A stretch of DNA of 64,000 bases, from assembly GCF_947496985.1 (NCBI RefSeq), contig NZ_CANMEZ010000004.1:434001-498000 (forward strand). The letters run 5' to 3'. Source of the stretch: an uncultured Kordia sp. Lineage in GTDB: Bacteria; Bacteroidota; Bacteroidia; Flavobacteriales; Flavobacteriaceae. Both the position numbers and the translations under genes were made by a program. Below, one piece after another: positions 1 through 10,163 of this stretch (position 1 is its first letter; every line of letters begins with the position of its first letter). Below the pieces are notes generated by a model that was not told the origin of the DNA, did no database searches, and worked only from the letters and a program-made list of their open reading frames with translations.

Positions 1-3000
1 GAACTTAGAGCACGTACTATATACTTCAAATCGCAAATAGCAGAAGCATGTAAAGAAAATAATGCTCAAATAACTGCTTTAACAGAAGAAGCAGAATCAA
101 GTTCAGATATTGAGCGTAAAGAAGATATTTATCAACAAATTGATAAACTTAGAGACGAAGAATACGAAATAACGGAAGGTGTATTACTAGAAATTTTACC
201 AGAAGCATTTGCAGTGGTAAAAGAAACAGCAAAACGCTTTGCTCATAATAATGAACTTACCGTAAAAGCGACTCCATACGACAGAGAATTATCAGGAACA
301 GTTGATTACATTACACTAGATGGTGATAATGCTATTTGGCAAAACTCTTGGGATGCAGCCGGAAAGCAAGTCACTTGGGATATGATTCACTATGACGTAC
401 AGCTAATCGGTGGTATTACAATGCATCAAGGTAAAATTGCCGAAATGCAAACAGGAGAAGGAAAAACGTTGGTAGCAACGCTTCCTGTATATTTAAATGC
501 TTTAACTGGCAAAGGTGTGCATTTAGTAACCGTGAATGATTACTTAGCAAAACGTGATAGCGCTTGGATGGCTCCAATTTTCCAATTCCATGGATTTACA
601 ATTGATTGTATAGATTACCATCAACCAAACTCGGAAGCAAGAAGAAAGGCCTATGCTGCTGACATTACTTATGGTACAAATAATGAATTTGGTTTTGATT
701 ACTTGCGTGATAACATGTCGCATTCACCTAATGATTTAGTACAACGTCCACACAACTATGCTATTGTAGATGAGGTCGATTCTGTACTGGTTGATGATGC
801 GCGTACACCATTAATTATCTCTGGACCAATTCCACAAGGAGATTTACATGAATTCAATGATTTAAAACCTAAAGTAGCCGAATTAGTAAGAACGCAACGC
901 CAATACTTAACAGGTGTTTTAGCTGAAGCTAAAAAACTGATTAAAGAAGGCGATACCAAAGAAGGTGGTGTTTTGTTATTAAGAGTTTACAGAGGTTTAC
1001 CAAAAAATAAAGCATTAATCAAGTTTTTAAGTGAAGAAGGTGTAAAACAATTACTCCAAAAAACAGAGAACTATTACATGCAAGACAACAATCGCGAAAT
1101 GCACAAAATTGATGCAGAATTACTATTCGTGATTGAAGAGAAAAATAATCAAATTGATTTAACAGACAAAGGAGTTGAATATTTATCTAGCGGAAGCAAT
1201 GACAAAGATTTCTTTGTTATGCCTGATATTGGAGGACAAATTGCCAAAATTGAAGCACAAGAATTAGAAAAAGACAAAGAAGTTGAACTAAAAGAAGAAT
1301 TATTTAGAGACTTTGGAATCAAGAGTGAGCGTATTCATACAATGAGTCAATTACTAAAAGCCTATACCCTATTTGAAAAGGATGTAGAATATGTAGTAAT
1401 GGATAACAAAGTAAAAATTGTTGATGAGCAAACTGGTCGTATTATGGATGGACGTCGATACTCTGACGGACTTCACCAAGCAATTGAAGCTAAAGAAAAT
1501 GTAAAAATTGAAGATGCTACGCAAACATTCGCAACAGTAACTTTACAAAACTACTTTAGAATGTACCGTAAACTGTCTGGAATGACAGGTACGGCGGTTA
1601 CGGAAGCTGGCGAATTATGGGAAATCTATAAACTTGACGTTGTAGAAATTCCAACAAACAGACCAATTGCTCGTAAAGACAAAGAAGATTTAATCTACAA
1701 AACAAAACGTGAAAAATATAATGCCATTATTGATGAGGTAACTGAATTGTCTAAACAAGGAAGACCTGTATTAATTGGTACTACTTCTGTAGAAATTTCG
1801 GAATTATTAGGAAGAATGCTTTCGATTCGAAAAATTCCACACAACGTATTAAATGCGAAATTACACCAACGAGAAGCTGATATTGTAGCCGAAGCTGGTA
1901 TTCCAGGACAAGTTACTATTGCAACAAACATGGCAGGTCGTGGAACGGATATTAAGTTAAGTGATGAAGTAAAAGCAGCTGGAGGATTGGCAATTGTAGG
2001 TACGGAACGACATGATTCACGCCGTGTAGACAGACAGTTACGTGGTCGTTCTGGACGTCAAGGAGATCCAGGAAGTTCACAGTTCTATGTTTCTCTAGAA
2101 GATAACTTAATGCGTTTATTTGGTTCTGAAAGAGTTGCCAAAATGATGGATAGAATGGGATTGAAAGATGGTGAAGTAATTCAACATTCCATGATGACAA
2201 AATCTATTGAACGTGCTCAGAAAAAAGTAGAAGAAAACAACTTTGGAATTCGTAAGCGTTTATTAGAATATGATGATGTAATGAACGCACAACGTGAAGT
2301 TGTCTACAAACGTCGTAGACATGCATTACATGGAGAGCGTTTAAAAGTGGATATTTCGAATATGGTATATGATACTACCGAAATTATCACACAAACTAAC
2401 AAAGCTGCAAATGATTATAAAAACTTCGAATTTGAGTTAATTCGCTACTTCTCTATTGCTAGTCCAGTATCAGAAGATGAGTTTACAAAAATGACCGAAG
2501 AAGAAATTATTGGAAAAGTATATACAGCAGCTTTTAAGAGCTATAATGAAAAAATGGAGAAAAACGCAGAAGCTGTTTTTCCTGTTATAAAAGATGTATA
2601 TGAAAATCCTGAAAATAAATACGAACGTATTGTTGTTAAATTTACGGACGGTACTAAAGAATTAAATGTTGTAAGTGATTTAAAAGATGCATATGATTCT
2701 CAAGGAAAACAATTGGTAACTGATTTTGAAAAAAATATCTCATTAGCAATTATTGATGATGCTTGGAAAACACACTTACGTAAAATGGACGAATTGAAAC
2801 AATCTGTTCAATTAGCAGTTCACGAGCAAAAAGATCCACTATTAATCTACAAATTTGAAGCATTCGAATTATTCAAAGAAGTGATTGATAAAGTAAATCG
2901 TGAAATTCTTTCTTTCTTATTCAAGGGAGAACTAGCAGATAATAATCCTGATCGTGTACGTGAGGCACGTGAGCAAAAACGTAAAAAAGATAACTATACA

Positions 3001-3240
3001 ACTTCAAAAGAAGAAGTATTAAATAGTGATGAAAAAGCAGCAGCACAACGTCAAGCTATGCAACAATCACAGCAACAACGTCCACAAGTAACTGAAACAA
3101 TTGTTCGTGATAAGCCAAAAATTGGTCGTAATGAACGTGTTACTATCAAAAACGTAATGACAGGTGAAAATAAAACTGTAAAATACAAACAAGCAGAGCC
3201 ATTAATCGCAAAAGGTCAATGGGTAATTATTGAAGAATAA
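1..3240 (+). CDS. secA: SecA preprotein translocase ATPase (5' truncated by window)
   Basis: SecA is the cytoplasmic ATPase that drives unfolded preproteins through SecYEG. The frame is open from base 1 (ELRARTIYF...), so the gene enters from outside the window and I estimate about 45 N-terminal residues are missing. The GTG at 214 is internal, not the start. Visible motifs are Walker A MQTGEGKT (about 445-470), the DEAD-like [16 protein letters not shown], and the motor signature GRGTDIKLS followed by [27 protein letters not shown] split over the second helicase half. The C-terminus ends in a basic, Gln-rich linker and [20 protein letters not shown], with no CxCxSG...CH zinc-binding tail. 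I believe the tail-less form is usual in Flavobacteriia. A terminator follows at 3331. Confidence 0.97.
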   Translation, partial: ELRARTIYFKSQIAEACKENNAQITALTEEAESSSDIERKEDIYQQIDKLRDEEYEITEGVLLEILPEAFAVVKETAKRFAHNNELTVKATPYDRELSGTVDYITLDGDNAIWQNSWDAAGKQVTWDMIHYDVQLIGGITMHQGKIAEMQTGEGKTLVATLPVYLNALTGKGVHLVTVNDYLAKRDSAWMAPIFQFHGFTIDCIDYHQPNSEARRKAYAADITYGTNNEFGFDYLRDNMSHSPNDLVQRPHNYAIVDEVDSVLVDDARTPLIISGPIPQGDLHEFNDLKPKVAELVRTQRQYLTGVLAEAKKLIKEGDTKEGGVLLLRVYRGLPKNKALIKFLSEEGVKQLLQKTENYYMQDNNREMHKIDAELLFVIEEKNNQIDLTDKGVEYLSSGSNDKDFFVMPDIGGQIAKIEAQELEKDKEVELKEELFRDFGIKSERIHTMSQLLKAYTLFEKDVEYVVMDNKVKIVDEQTGRIMDGRRYSDGLHQAIEAKENVKIEDATQTFATVTLQNYFRMYRKLSGMTGTAVTEAGELWEIYKLDVVEIPTNRPIARKDKEDLIYKTKREKYNAIIDEVTELSKQGRPVLIGTTSVEISELLGRMLSIRKIPHNVLNAKLHQREADIVAEAGIPGQVTIATNMAGRGTDIKLSDEVKAAGGLAIVGTERHDSRRVDRQLRGRSGRQGDPGSSQFYVSLEDNLMRLFGSERVAKMMDRMGLKDGEVIQHSMMTKSIERAQKKVEENNFGIRKRLLEYDDVMNAQREVVYKRRRHALHGERLKVDISNMVYDTTEIITQTNKAANDYKNFEFELIRYFSIASPVSEDEFTKMTEEEIIGKVYTAAFKSYNEKMEKNAEAVFPVIKDVYENPENKYERIVVKFTDGTKELNVVSDLKDAYDSQGKQLVTDFEKNISLAIIDDAWKTHLRKMDELKQSVQLAVHEQKDPLLIYKFEAFELFKEVIDKVNREILSFLFKGELADNNPDRVREAREQKRKKDNYTTSKEEVLNSDEKAAAQRQAMQQSQQQRPQVTETIVRDKPKIGRNERVTIKNVMTGENKTVKYKQAEPLIAKGQWVIIEE

Positions 3241-3771
3241 TTACTATTTTCAGAATAGTATCTTAGTTTATTTTTTATAAAAAATAAAAAAACTAAGGCA
3301 TTTGAGATTCTCTAAGTCTAGAATATATAAAAACTCTCATGGAAACATGGGAGTTTTTTTGTTTTAAATATAAATGCACCTAAAATATTTTGCTAAAAAT
3401 TAAAAAACAATCAAATAAAATAAAAGCCTAAAATATTAAATGAAATACTATAATTTATCTGTCTTTAAGTTTCTAACTTGTTAAGATTAATTTCACATTA
3501 TGATTTTCTTACAAAATAAAAACCTTACCAAAAAGAGCGTAACAATCTATTTTATAGATATTTAAACTAAAATAATTATTTTCAATAATTTAACAAAAAC
3601 TAATAACCTACTAACTATATAGTCTTTTATTTACATAAAATACTATTTTTTTCTTAATAAAAAATACAAAAAACCATAAAACATAAAAGCTTATCTTCTT
3701 TAGCATGTAAGATATTTATATCTAGTTTTAGTCTGTAAATTAACCAATACACTAATTAAAACAATTTAATC
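3241..3771. other. 531-bp AT-rich intergenic region
   Basis: Apart from the secA terminator near 3331-3361 I find no convincing ORF, RNA gene or repeat here. The 3400-3700 part is extremely AT-rich. The promoter of the secreted protein at 3772 must lie in its right end, but no clear TTG / TAnnTTTG pair stands out. Confidence 0.6.
3331..3361 (+). terminator. Rho-independent terminator after secA
   Basis: The hairpin AACTCTCAT - GGAAAC - ATGGGAGTT has a 9-bp stem with one G-T pair and is followed directly by a run of seven or more T. It sits about 90 bp after the secA stop. Confidence 0.8.
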
Positions 3772-4689
3772 ATGAAAAAAGTTACACTATCAATCGTGTT
3801 ACCATTATTACTATTTTTTACAGTAAATGTTCAATCACAAGTAAATGACAATGGTACAAATGTCGGAATCGGAACTACGGCTCCACCAGTAGCAGTAGGA
3901 ACTGCTACCAATGTAAAACTAGATGTAGATGGCGGAGTGCGATCTGGAGTTAAGGGAGCTCAAATTGCACAAACGTATAGAGCTACATCTAATTATAGTA
4001 GTACAAACTCTACAACTACAGGTCATATTGGATACAATAGCAACTGGGCAGCTTCAAGTAATACCTTAGGTATGGCTAGTAGCATTACAGTATCTACAGC
4101 AAGATCATCTTTTCAAACTTCTAGCACAATGGCTGGTAGATTTATTACTGATTTAAGTGGAACAAGTGGATCTAATGCGCTACAAATTGCTGGAGTATAT
4201 GGTAACTTAAAAGGTGCTTGGGCAGGAAATAACTCTGTAAATGGAGGTTTTGCAGCTGGAGTTGTAGGAGTTGATGAGATAAATGGAAACAACACTTTTG
4301 GTGGTTTCTTTAGAGGAAAAGGATATTTTTCTCAAAAATTATCTGTAGGAACGCTAAACATGCCAACTACTATTGGAGGCACAAACATAAGCAACTACAA
4401 CTTATTTGTAGCTGGCGGAATCTTATCTGATGAAGTACGTGTACGTACAGGTTGGGCAGATTATGTTTTTGATGACAATTATGTATTAACTCCATTGATG
4501 GAAGTTGAAGCATATATTAATGAAAACAATCACTTACCAAACGTTCCATCTGCAGCTACTGTAGAAGAAGAAGGATTATCACTTGGAGAAATCACAAAAA
4601 TTCAACAAGAAAAGATTGAAGAATTAATGTTGTATGTCATCATGCAAGAGAAAAGAATTCAGGCTTTAGAAGCAAAGATTAATAAGTAG
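3772..4689 (+). CDS. Secreted protein with tail-fibre-like C-terminus
   Basis: This 305-residue protein starts with a clear signal peptide (KKVTLSIVLPLLLFFTVNVQSQ). The middle is rich in Gly, Ser, Thr and Asn and contains NVGIGTT, a motif common in Bacteroidota proteins related to phage tail-fibre or peptidase S74 proteins. The C-terminus has VFDDNYVLTPLMEVEAYI, then ENNHLPNVPS, then a coiled coil starting EITKIQQEKIEELM; this arrangement recurs widely in that group and probably forms a trimerising stalk. The S74 autoprotease itself is not visible. It probably acts outside the cell; its function is unknown. The subtilase gene at 4720 starts 30 bp after its stop and may be co-transcribed. Confidence 0.75.
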   Translation: MKKVTLSIVLPLLLFFTVNVQSQVNDNGTNVGIGTTAPPVAVGTATNVKLDVDGGVRSGVKGAQIAQTYRATSNYSSTNSTTTGHIGYNSNWAASSNTLGMASSITVSTARSSFQTSSTMAGRFITDLSGTSGSNALQIAGVYGNLKGAWAGNNSVNGGFAAGVVGVDEINGNNTFGGFFRGKGYFSQKLSVGTLNMPTTIGGTNISNYNLFVAGGILSDEVRVRTGWADYVFDDNYVLTPLMEVEAYINENNHLPNVPSAATVEEEGLSLGEITKIQQEKIEELMLYVIMQEKRIQALEAKINK

Positions 4690-4719
4690 TTTATAGTTTA
4701 ATTTAAAACATATTAAATT

Positions 4720-6897
4720 ATGAAACATATCAAAATAACAATTTTATTGTTTCTATTTGCTTTTGTTACTGTCTTTGGACAAACACGTGAAGAAATAGAG
4801 ATTATAAAAGAAAAATCGAATATTCAAGAACTGAATATGCTTCAAGCACAATATGAAAGTGAATTTGAAGAACAGAAAAGAAATGTACTAGATTATGCTA
4901 GACAACAAGGATGGGAAATTTTTATTGAAAATGAAGATGGTTCTATAAGTGAACTCATGGGAATGACACGAGATAGAACACCTATATATTATAAAACGAG
5001 TAATGTAAATGCGTCTAAATCAAGTCGTGCAAACCATCTTAATTCTGGCGGAAGCCTTGGATTAAATTTAAATGGACAAAGCATGACAGCATATGTTTGG
5101 GATGGAGGTCCAGTTAGAACTTCACATCAAGAATATGGTTCTAGAGTAATGGTTGGCGATGGAGTTATTCCTTTAAATGGAAATAGTTTTCACTCCACAC
5201 ATGTTACAGGTACCATTGCTGCTGCAGGAGTTGTACCTGCTGCAAAAGGAATGGCAAACCAATCTAACGCTATTACAAACGACTGGAACAGTGATCTATC
5301 AGAAGCTAGCGCTGCAGCTGGAAATGGAATGTTACTTTCTAATCATTCATATGGAGCGCATCCAGCATTTTTACCAGATTGGCAGTTTGGAGCATATACA
5401 ACGACTTCTAGAAATTGGGATAATATTATGTATAATGCACCTTTCTATCTAATGGTAAAAGCGGCAGGAAATGATGGCGTTAATAATTCATATAACGGAA
5501 ATCCATTAAATGGAAATTCTACTTATGATAAACTAGGTCCAAGAGCTGCTGCCAAAAATGGTTTGGTAGTTGCCGCTACTAATGATGCTAATGTAAATAC
5601 TAATGGAGATTTAATTAGTGTTAGCATTGCTAGTTTTAGTAGCCAAGGTCCAACAGACGACCTTAGAATAAAACCTGATATTGCTGGAAACGGTGTAAGC
5701 GTATACTCTACTTATGATAATAGTAACACAGCCTACAACTCTATTTCAGGAACTTCAATGGCAACACCAAGTGTAACAGGTTCTTTACTTTTATTACAGC
5801 AACATTATAAAAACTTGAATCCAAACTTCATGAAAGCTGCTACATTAAAAGGACTTGCACTTCATACTGCCGATGATGCAGGAGCATCTGGACCAGATGT
5901 TATTTTTGGATGGGGACTTATGAATACAAAAAGAGCTGCCGAAGTTATTACGGACGCATCTACAAGTTCCATTATTGAAGAAAATACATTAACATCTGGT
6001 GCTGTATACTCAACTACAGTAACATCTGATGGTGTAAATCCTTTAATAGCTTCTATTTCGTGGACAGATCCTGCTGGAACAGCAAATACAGGAACTGCAA
6101 ATTTGACAACTCCAGTATTGGTAAACGATCTAGATATTAGAATTACTAAAGGAGGAACAACATATAATCCTTACAAACTAACGTCTATTACAACAAATAC
6201 AACAGGAGATAATACTGTAGATCCGTATGAAAGAGTTGATGTAAATGGTGCTTCAGGTACATATACAATTACTATTACGCACAAAGGATCACTTGCTAGC
6301 AGTCAAAATTATTCTTTAATTGTTACTGGAATTGCAACAGCCAGTTGCCCACCAAACATTACTGTTGCTACTGATGTAACTACTGGAGTTGATAACAAAG
6401 AAGCTGATTTTACGATTACTGCAAATAATAGCATCTTTTCTGGAGCAGAAGCAACTTATCATGCTGGAGACGAAGTATTATTAGAAGCAGGTTTTGATGC
6501 TTTATCTGGTTCAAAATTTAGAGCATACATTGAAGGTTGTTCTGGTAATTTTGTAAATCGTGCTGTAGCGCAAAATACAGATAGACCAATTGTTCGATAT
6601 AAAACAGACAGTACCGTATATGAAGACGATGATGCTAGTATTACAAGTAATGTCAATAGTTTTGAAGCCTATCCAAATCCAACACGAGATTTGTTAAACG
6701 TTCGACTTAAAGATCATTCCATCGCTGCAATTGAAGTATATAATATTAGTGGCTCAATGGTTTATACAAAAGCAATTAATCAAAAAGATCTAAATCAATA
6801 CCAATTAGACCTTTCTAGCTTACAAGCTGGTATCTATATTGTTAAAATTAGAGATACACAAGATAGCGTATATATAAATAGAGTTATTAAACAATAA
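4720..6897 (+). CDS. S8 subtilisin-family peptidase with T9SS sorting domain
   Basis: A 725-residue secreted serine protease. It has a signal peptide (to about residue 21), a charged pro-region, and a subtilase domain with the triad visible as Asp128 (VWDGGP), His158 (HSTHVTGTIAA) and Ser346 (SGTSMATPSV). A beta-sandwich segment follows. Next is a region with YHAGDEVLLEAGFDALSGS, like the short cap repeats preceding T9SS tails in this phylum. The last 80 or so residues are a type A T9SS sorting domain: FEAYPNPTRDLLNV ... GIYIVKI. The tail predicts export across the outer membrane by the type IX system and attachment to, or release from, the surface. It probably digests external protein; the substrate is unknown. 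Confidence 0.92.
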   Translation: MKHIKITILLFLFAFVTVFGQTREEIEIIKEKSNIQELNMLQAQYESEFEEQKRNVLDYARQQGWEIFIENEDGSISELMGMTRDRTPIYYKTSNVNASKSSRANHLNSGGSLGLNLNGQSMTAYVWDGGPVRTSHQEYGSRVMVGDGVIPLNGNSFHSTHVTGTIAAAGVVPAAKGMANQSNAITNDWNSDLSEASAAAGNGMLLSNHSYGAHPAFLPDWQFGAYTTTSRNWDNIMYNAPFYLMVKAAGNDGVNNSYNGNPLNGNSTYDKLGPRAAAKNGLVVAATNDANVNTNGDLISVSIASFSSQGPTDDLRIKPDIAGNGVSVYSTYDNSNTAYNSISGTSMATPSVTGSLLLLQQHYKNLNPNFMKAATLKGLALHTADDAGASGPDVIFGWGLMNTKRAAEVITDASTSSIIEENTLTSGAVYSTTVTSDGVNPLIASISWTDPAGTANTGTANLTTPVLVNDLDIRITKGGTTYNPYKLTSITTNTTGDNTVDPYERVDVNGASGTYTITITHKGSLASSQNYSLIVTGIATASCPPNITVATDVTTGVDNKEADFTITANNSIFSGAEATYHAGDEVLLEAGFDALSGSKFRAYIEGCSGNFVNRAVAQNTDRPIVRYKTDSTVYEDDDASITSNVNSFEAYPNPTRDLLNVRLKDHSIAAIEVYNISGSMVYTKAINQKDLNQYQLDLSSLQAGIYIVKIRDTQDSVYINRVIKQ

Positions 6898-6920
6898 ATT
6901 TTTTCTAAGTACCTAGTTTT

Positions 6921-6958
6921 ATATCTGGCAAACTTTCGGGTTTGTCAGATATTTTTTT
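6921..6958 (+). terminator. Rho-independent terminator after the subtilase
   Basis: The 13-bp stem ATATCTGGCAAAC / GTTTGTCAGATAT has a single G-T pair and a TTTCGG-type loop, and a T-run follows. It lies about 25 bp after the stop. Confidence 0.85.
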
Positions 6959-7009
6959 GCATAAATTTAGAATGAAATAAATCGTAGACTGAGACTCTCG
7001 AAGTCAAAA

Positions 7010-7402
7010 TCAGTTTTCTAAACTTCTTGAAAAACGTTTACTAATAATATTTACTTGAATAATTACAAATACCAATAAAAAGAAGAAACAATAGGCGTAC
7101 GTAACAGGAATATCAATTTTCATTTCATGTTTTTTAATCATCAAGCTTGATAAATCCCAATCGCCAAGAATAGAAAAACCAAGTGAAAAACGTGTTAACA
7201 CGAAAGAAAATATTAAAAATAAAGCAACTATAATAAGCCAACCAACTTTGTTTATTAAAGGTTTATAGACTTTAATAGCGGTTTTTTCTTTGGAAACTTC
7301 TGCCATTACATTTGCTAAAAAATCTACAGAAGGACTTGCCAATCCAGCATCCTGAATGACTTCCTTTGTAAACTGATCTAATTTTTTATTTTCTGCTTCC
7401 AT
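7010..7402 (-). CDS. Two-TM membrane protein, putative anti-sigma partner
   Basis: This 130-residue protein has a charged cytoplasmic N-terminus (about 45 residues) with a DFLANVMAEV segment, then two hydrophobic segments around residues 53-75 and 101-120. Its start overlaps the end of the ECF sigma gene by 17 bp, so the two are translationally coupled. That position is where anti-sigma factors are found in Bacteroidota, and the short N-terminal region could bind sigma. No ZAS zinc motif (HxxxCxxC) is present, so the role rests on position and topology. Confidence 0.6.
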   Translation of the reverse strand: MEAENKKLDQFTKEVIQDAGLASPSVDFLANVMAEVSKEKTAIKVYKPLINKVGWLIIVALFLIFSFVLTRFSLGFSILGDWDLSSLMIKKHEMKIDIPVTYAYCFFFLLVFVIIQVNIISKRFSRSLEN

Positions 7403-7970
7403 GACTCAAATATATAGGTTCTACGACATTTTTTAAAATATGATATAGTTTTTTTCTACTCCGGTGTAACTTTATTTTTACATTATCATAGGATATCTTA
7501 ACAATTTCCGAGATTTCTTTTAATGATAATTCTTCAAAATAAAACAAAGTTAATAACACACGTTCTTCTTCTGGTAATTGCAATAATGCATTTTCAATAG
7601 TTTGTTTCTTCTCTTTTGCTTCCAAATAACTCATCGCATCTTGCATGACACCAATGTCAGCCTCATGAATTTCATCAATATGTTCTGATAAAACGACTCT
7701 TTTATTCTTTTTAATACAATCCAAACTTGTATTGTACACAATTCTATATAACCAGGTTGAAAATTTAGATGTTCCTTTAAAAGTATCCAATGCTTTATAT
7801 GCTTTTACAAACGTATCTTGTGCAACTTCTTCCGCATCTTCCCTATTTCCAACCATACGTAACGCCAATGTAAACATCATATCCTTGTATTTATTTACAA
7901 GCATAGCATACGCATTCACATTTCCAGAGCGAATCTCTAGAATATAATCTTGGTCAGTTTTTTGAGTCAT
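7386..7970 (-). CDS. ECF RNA polymerase sigma factor (sigma-70 family)
   Basis: A 194-residue extracytoplasmic-function sigma factor. Region 2 shows YKDMMFTLALRMVGNREDAEE then VAQDTFVKAYKAL. Region 4 shows LPEEERVLLTLFYFEELSL then KEISEIVKISYDNVKIKLHR, the DNA-recognition helix. It forms an operon with the overlapping membrane protein (7010-7402). A TGTAACC-N16-CGTC element lies immediately upstream on the same strand, and an identical element precedes the divergent gene at 8389, which suggests autoregulation and direct control of the neighbour. The signal sensed is unknown. Confidence 0.93.
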   Translation of the reverse strand: MTQKTDQDYILEIRSGNVNAYAMLVNKYKDMMFTLALRMVGNREDAEEVAQDTFVKAYKALDTFKGTSKFSTWLYRIVYNTSLDCIKKNKRVVLSEHIDEIHEADIGVMQDAMSYLEAKEKKQTIENALLQLPEEERVLLTLFYFEELSLKEISEIVKISYDNVKIKLHRSRKKLYHILKNVVEPIYLSHGSRK

Positions 7971-7980
7971 TTGTAGTTAA

Positions 7981-8007
7981 GACGATCACTTTTATAAAAC
8001 GGTTACA
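7981..8007 (-). promoter_or_regulatory. Putative ECF sigma promoter of the sigma operon
   Basis: On the minus strand it reads TGTAACC, a 16-base spacer, then CGTC. CGTC ends 11 bases before the sigma ATG (7970), so the mRNA leader would be only a few bases, or the true start lies slightly downstream. The element matches the one at 8316 in both boxes and in spacer length. Confidence 0.65.
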
Positions 8008-8315
8008 CTTTTATTAAAATAAATTTGATTTGAGTATTTGGGTGAAACCAAACTTTAAATTCAACAATTATTATAATATATACATTTTCGACTAAGTACA
8101 TCTTCAACTTCAGTTACTAGTATTTTTTTCTTCATATAAATTCAAAATATAAGCTATTATACTTATAAGTTTCACTTTTTATTGACTCATTAATCAGCTT
8201 TACGAAAACTTCAGAATATCTTTTAAAGTCTATCAATACTAGTATCTCAGTATTCAATACTACAAGCATTTTCAATAAATCATTAAACTTTCAAAATAAA
8301 AAAAATACAATTTTC

Positions 8316-8342
8316 TGTAACCAAAACGAAAAAGGGTTCGTC
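8316..8342 (+). promoter_or_regulatory. Putative ECF sigma promoter of the DUF6249-like gene
   Basis: TGTAACC, a 16-base spacer, then CGTC, matching the sigma operon promoter at 7981-8007. Generic ECF promoters have an AAC-containing -35 box and CGTC-type -10 box about 16 bp apart. A leader of about 40 bases to the ATG at 8389 would result. Confidence 0.7.
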
Positions 8343-8388
8343 ATAATGGGCAAATACATAAAAACTAAATTCAAATAAATAATTTATT

Positions 8389-8742
8389 ATGGGATCAGAA
8401 GTAATTATAGTGCCAGCAATTTTCGGAGTAATTTTTGGAATCTACTATTTGTATATTTCATCAAGAAATAAAGAACGTTTAGCACTTATAGAAAAAGGTG
8501 CAGATGCATCTATCTTTTTCAATTCAAAAAAATCATTAACTCCAACTTGGAAAGTACTAGTCCTAAACTTTGCTGTTTTAATGATGGGAATTGGACTAGG
8601 TATTTTCATTGGAAACATGATGCACAGCGTATTTCATTTACCTGAAGAAGTTGCGTACCCAGGAACAATTTTCTTAGTTGGTGGAATTTCCTTATTTACT
8701 GGTTTCTTTGTAACAAAAAAATTAGTAGAAAAAGAGCATTAA
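8389..8742 (+). CDS. DUF6249-like inner-membrane protein
   Basis: A 117-residue protein with three hydrophobic segments (about 4-22, 54-76 and 90-108) and a cytoplasmic SSRNKERLALIEKGADAS after the first. That layout matches small DUF6249-type proteins that commonly sit beside ECF sigma genes in Bacteroidota. It is divergent from the sigma operon and shares its promoter motif. It is thus a likely direct target of that sigma factor and perhaps part of an envelope response. Molecular role unknown. Confidence 0.7.
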   Translation: MGSEVIIVPAIFGVIFGIYYLYISSRNKERLALIEKGADASIFFNSKKSLTPTWKVLVLNFAVLMMGIGLGIFIGNMMHSVFHLPEEVAYPGTIFLVGGISLFTGFFVTKKLVEKEH

Positions 8743-8781
8743 TTTCATTTCATCATCAAGAAACACAGTTAGTTAATCTGA

Positions 8782-8825
8782 CAAAACGATTGTTAATTCT
8801 CGAATTGGCAGTCGTTTTGCTATTT
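8782..8825 (+). terminator. Hairpin after the DUF6249-like gene
   Basis: CAAAACGA and TCGTTTTG form an 8-bp perfect stem around a 22-base loop, followed by a weak T-containing tail. It lies 40 bp after the stop and is a probable but not strong terminator. Confidence 0.45.
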
Positions 8826-8838
8826 AAAATCAATTTTT

Positions 8839-9402
8839 ATGAGATATCGTGATTATTTAGAAATTTCTTTTCGCTGGTACGTATTCTTATTTATAAGCCT
8901 TTATGGCTTTGGTAAAATTATGGGCGGACAATTCTATCGAAAAGGTATGATTCCTGCAGAAGTTGCAGCAACTCCAATAGTTGATGTAAGTAGTTTTGAT
9001 CTTGCATGGGTATTTATGGGGCATTCATTTAGCTATATTTTATTCGTTGGAGTTTCACAATTAATTGGTGCTGTCTGCTTACTATTCAAAAAAACAAGAT
9101 TGCTTGGCGTTATCATTTTAATTCCAATCTTAGTAAATATCATTGTATTTGATATCATATTTTTAGATGCATATGCCGCGTTGGTAAATGCTATTATATA
9201 TTTTTTAATGCTTTTAGGGATTTTATACTTTCATAAAGAAAAAATCATAGAAGTGTTTCGTATCTTAACAACTCAAAAAAAGAAAGAAAAAATTGAGTTT
9301 AAAACTAGATTAAAAACGATTGTTATAGTAGCTTGTATAATGCTCATTATCTTTATAATTAATCAAAGTATTGGAACGCTAATAGGACATGGAAAAGGAT
9401 AA
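8839..9402 (+). CDS. DoxX-like polytopic membrane protein
   Basis: A 187-residue protein with five predicted membrane segments. It starts with RYRDYLEISFRWYVFLFIS and FGKIMGGQFY, then QLIGAVCLLFKKTRLLGVII, a pattern typical of DoxX/DoxD-like proteins (conserved R/W-rich first helix, then a G-rich helix). Function is not established; relatives are linked to terminal oxidase or redox homeostasis. No close operon partner is visible: the MsrA gene is 56 bp downstream on the same strand. Confidence 0.65.
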   Translation: MRYRDYLEISFRWYVFLFISLYGFGKIMGGQFYRKGMIPAEVAATPIVDVSSFDLAWVFMGHSFSYILFVGVSQLIGAVCLLFKKTRLLGVIILIPILVNIIVFDIIFLDAYAALVNAIIYFLMLLGILYFHKEKIIEVFRILTTQKKKEKIEFKTRLKTIVIVACIMLIIFIINQSIGTLIGHGKG

Positions 9403-9458
9403 ACTAATTCTTTTTCGTAAGTTTTTAATTATGAGTCGACTTACTTAAAAAATCACAA

Positions 9459-10103
9459 ATGAAATCAATCGTATTAACTATATTAACATTATTCTTCTTT
9501 ACATTAAGTTGTAATTCAAATTCAGCAAACAAAGAAAAATTACCACAACAACAATTAGATAAATATGAAACTGCATACTTTGCTAGTGGATGCTTTTGGT
9601 GCGTTGAAGCAATTTTTGAAAGTGTAAAAGGTGTCAAAGAAGTCGTTTCCGGATATGCCGGAGGAAAAGCAGAAACAGCTAACTACCAATTGGTAAGCGC
9701 TGGAAGAACCGATCATGCAGAAGCTGTAAAAGTATATTACGATGCAAAAGTAGTTTCGTATCAAACTTTGGTAAAAGTATTTTTTGGTTCGCACGATCCT
9801 ACTACATTAAATCGACAAGGTCCTGATGCTGGTAGGCAATATCGTTCGGCAATTTTTTATAAAGATGTAAAAGAGAAAAAAATAGTAGATAACTACATCA
9901 AGAAACTTATAGCCGATAAAGTATTCGCTGGAACAATTACAACAGAAGTTACTAAATATACTGCTTTTTATGATGCAGAAGCATATCATCAAGACTATGA
10001 AGCAAATAATCCAAACAATCCATATATTAGAGGAGTTTCTATTCCTAGATTGAAGCGTTTCCAAAAGAAATTCCCTGAACTATTAAAAAAAGAAACACAT
10101 TAA
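9459..10103 (+). CDS. msrA: Peptide-methionine (S)-S-oxide reductase MsrA, lipoprotein form
   Basis: MsrA reduces methionine-S-sulfoxide in proteins. The family signature GCFWC is present with catalytic Cys45 and resolving-type Cys48 (FASGCFWCVEAIFE), followed by VSGYAGGKAETANYQLVSAG, TDHAEAV and YHQDYEANNP. Unlike the cytoplasmic enzyme, it starts with a lipoprotein signal peptide (LTLFFFTLSC, lipidated Cys18). It should therefore sit in the periplasm, anchored to a membrane. The total of 214 residues equals a single MsrA domain plus signal, with no fused MsrB. It probably repairs oxidised envelope proteins. Confidence 0.95.
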   Translation: MKSIVLTILTLFFFTLSCNSNSANKEKLPQQQLDKYETAYFASGCFWCVEAIFESVKGVKEVVSGYAGGKAETANYQLVSAGRTDHAEAVKVYYDAKVVSYQTLVKVFFGSHDPTTLNRQGPDAGRQYRSAIFYKDVKEKKIVDNYIKKLIADKVFAGTITTEVTKYTAFYDAEAYHQDYEANNPNNPYIRGVSIPRLKRFQKKFPELLKKETH

Positions 10104-10163
10104 TTCTGAATTAAGAATTGTCGGTTTTTTTATGTTTTAGAAATATTATCAAGATAAAATTCA

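Larger units (their letters stand above)
7971..8388. other. 418-bp intergenic region between divergent genes
   Basis: It contains two ECF-like promoters at its two ends (7981-8007 on the minus strand and 8316-8342 on the plus strand). The AT-rich 300 bp between them holds no ORF, repeat or RNA that I can support. Confidence 0.6.

Noticed and set aside
214-216. GTG as the secA start
   Set aside because: The same frame is open to base 1 and encodes conserved SecA N-terminal sequence (ELRARTIYF...), so 214 is internal.
5177-5452. 91-codon plus-strand ORF inside the subtilase gene
   Set aside because: It is out of frame with the subtilase catalytic domain, has no domain of its own and no ribosome-binding context.
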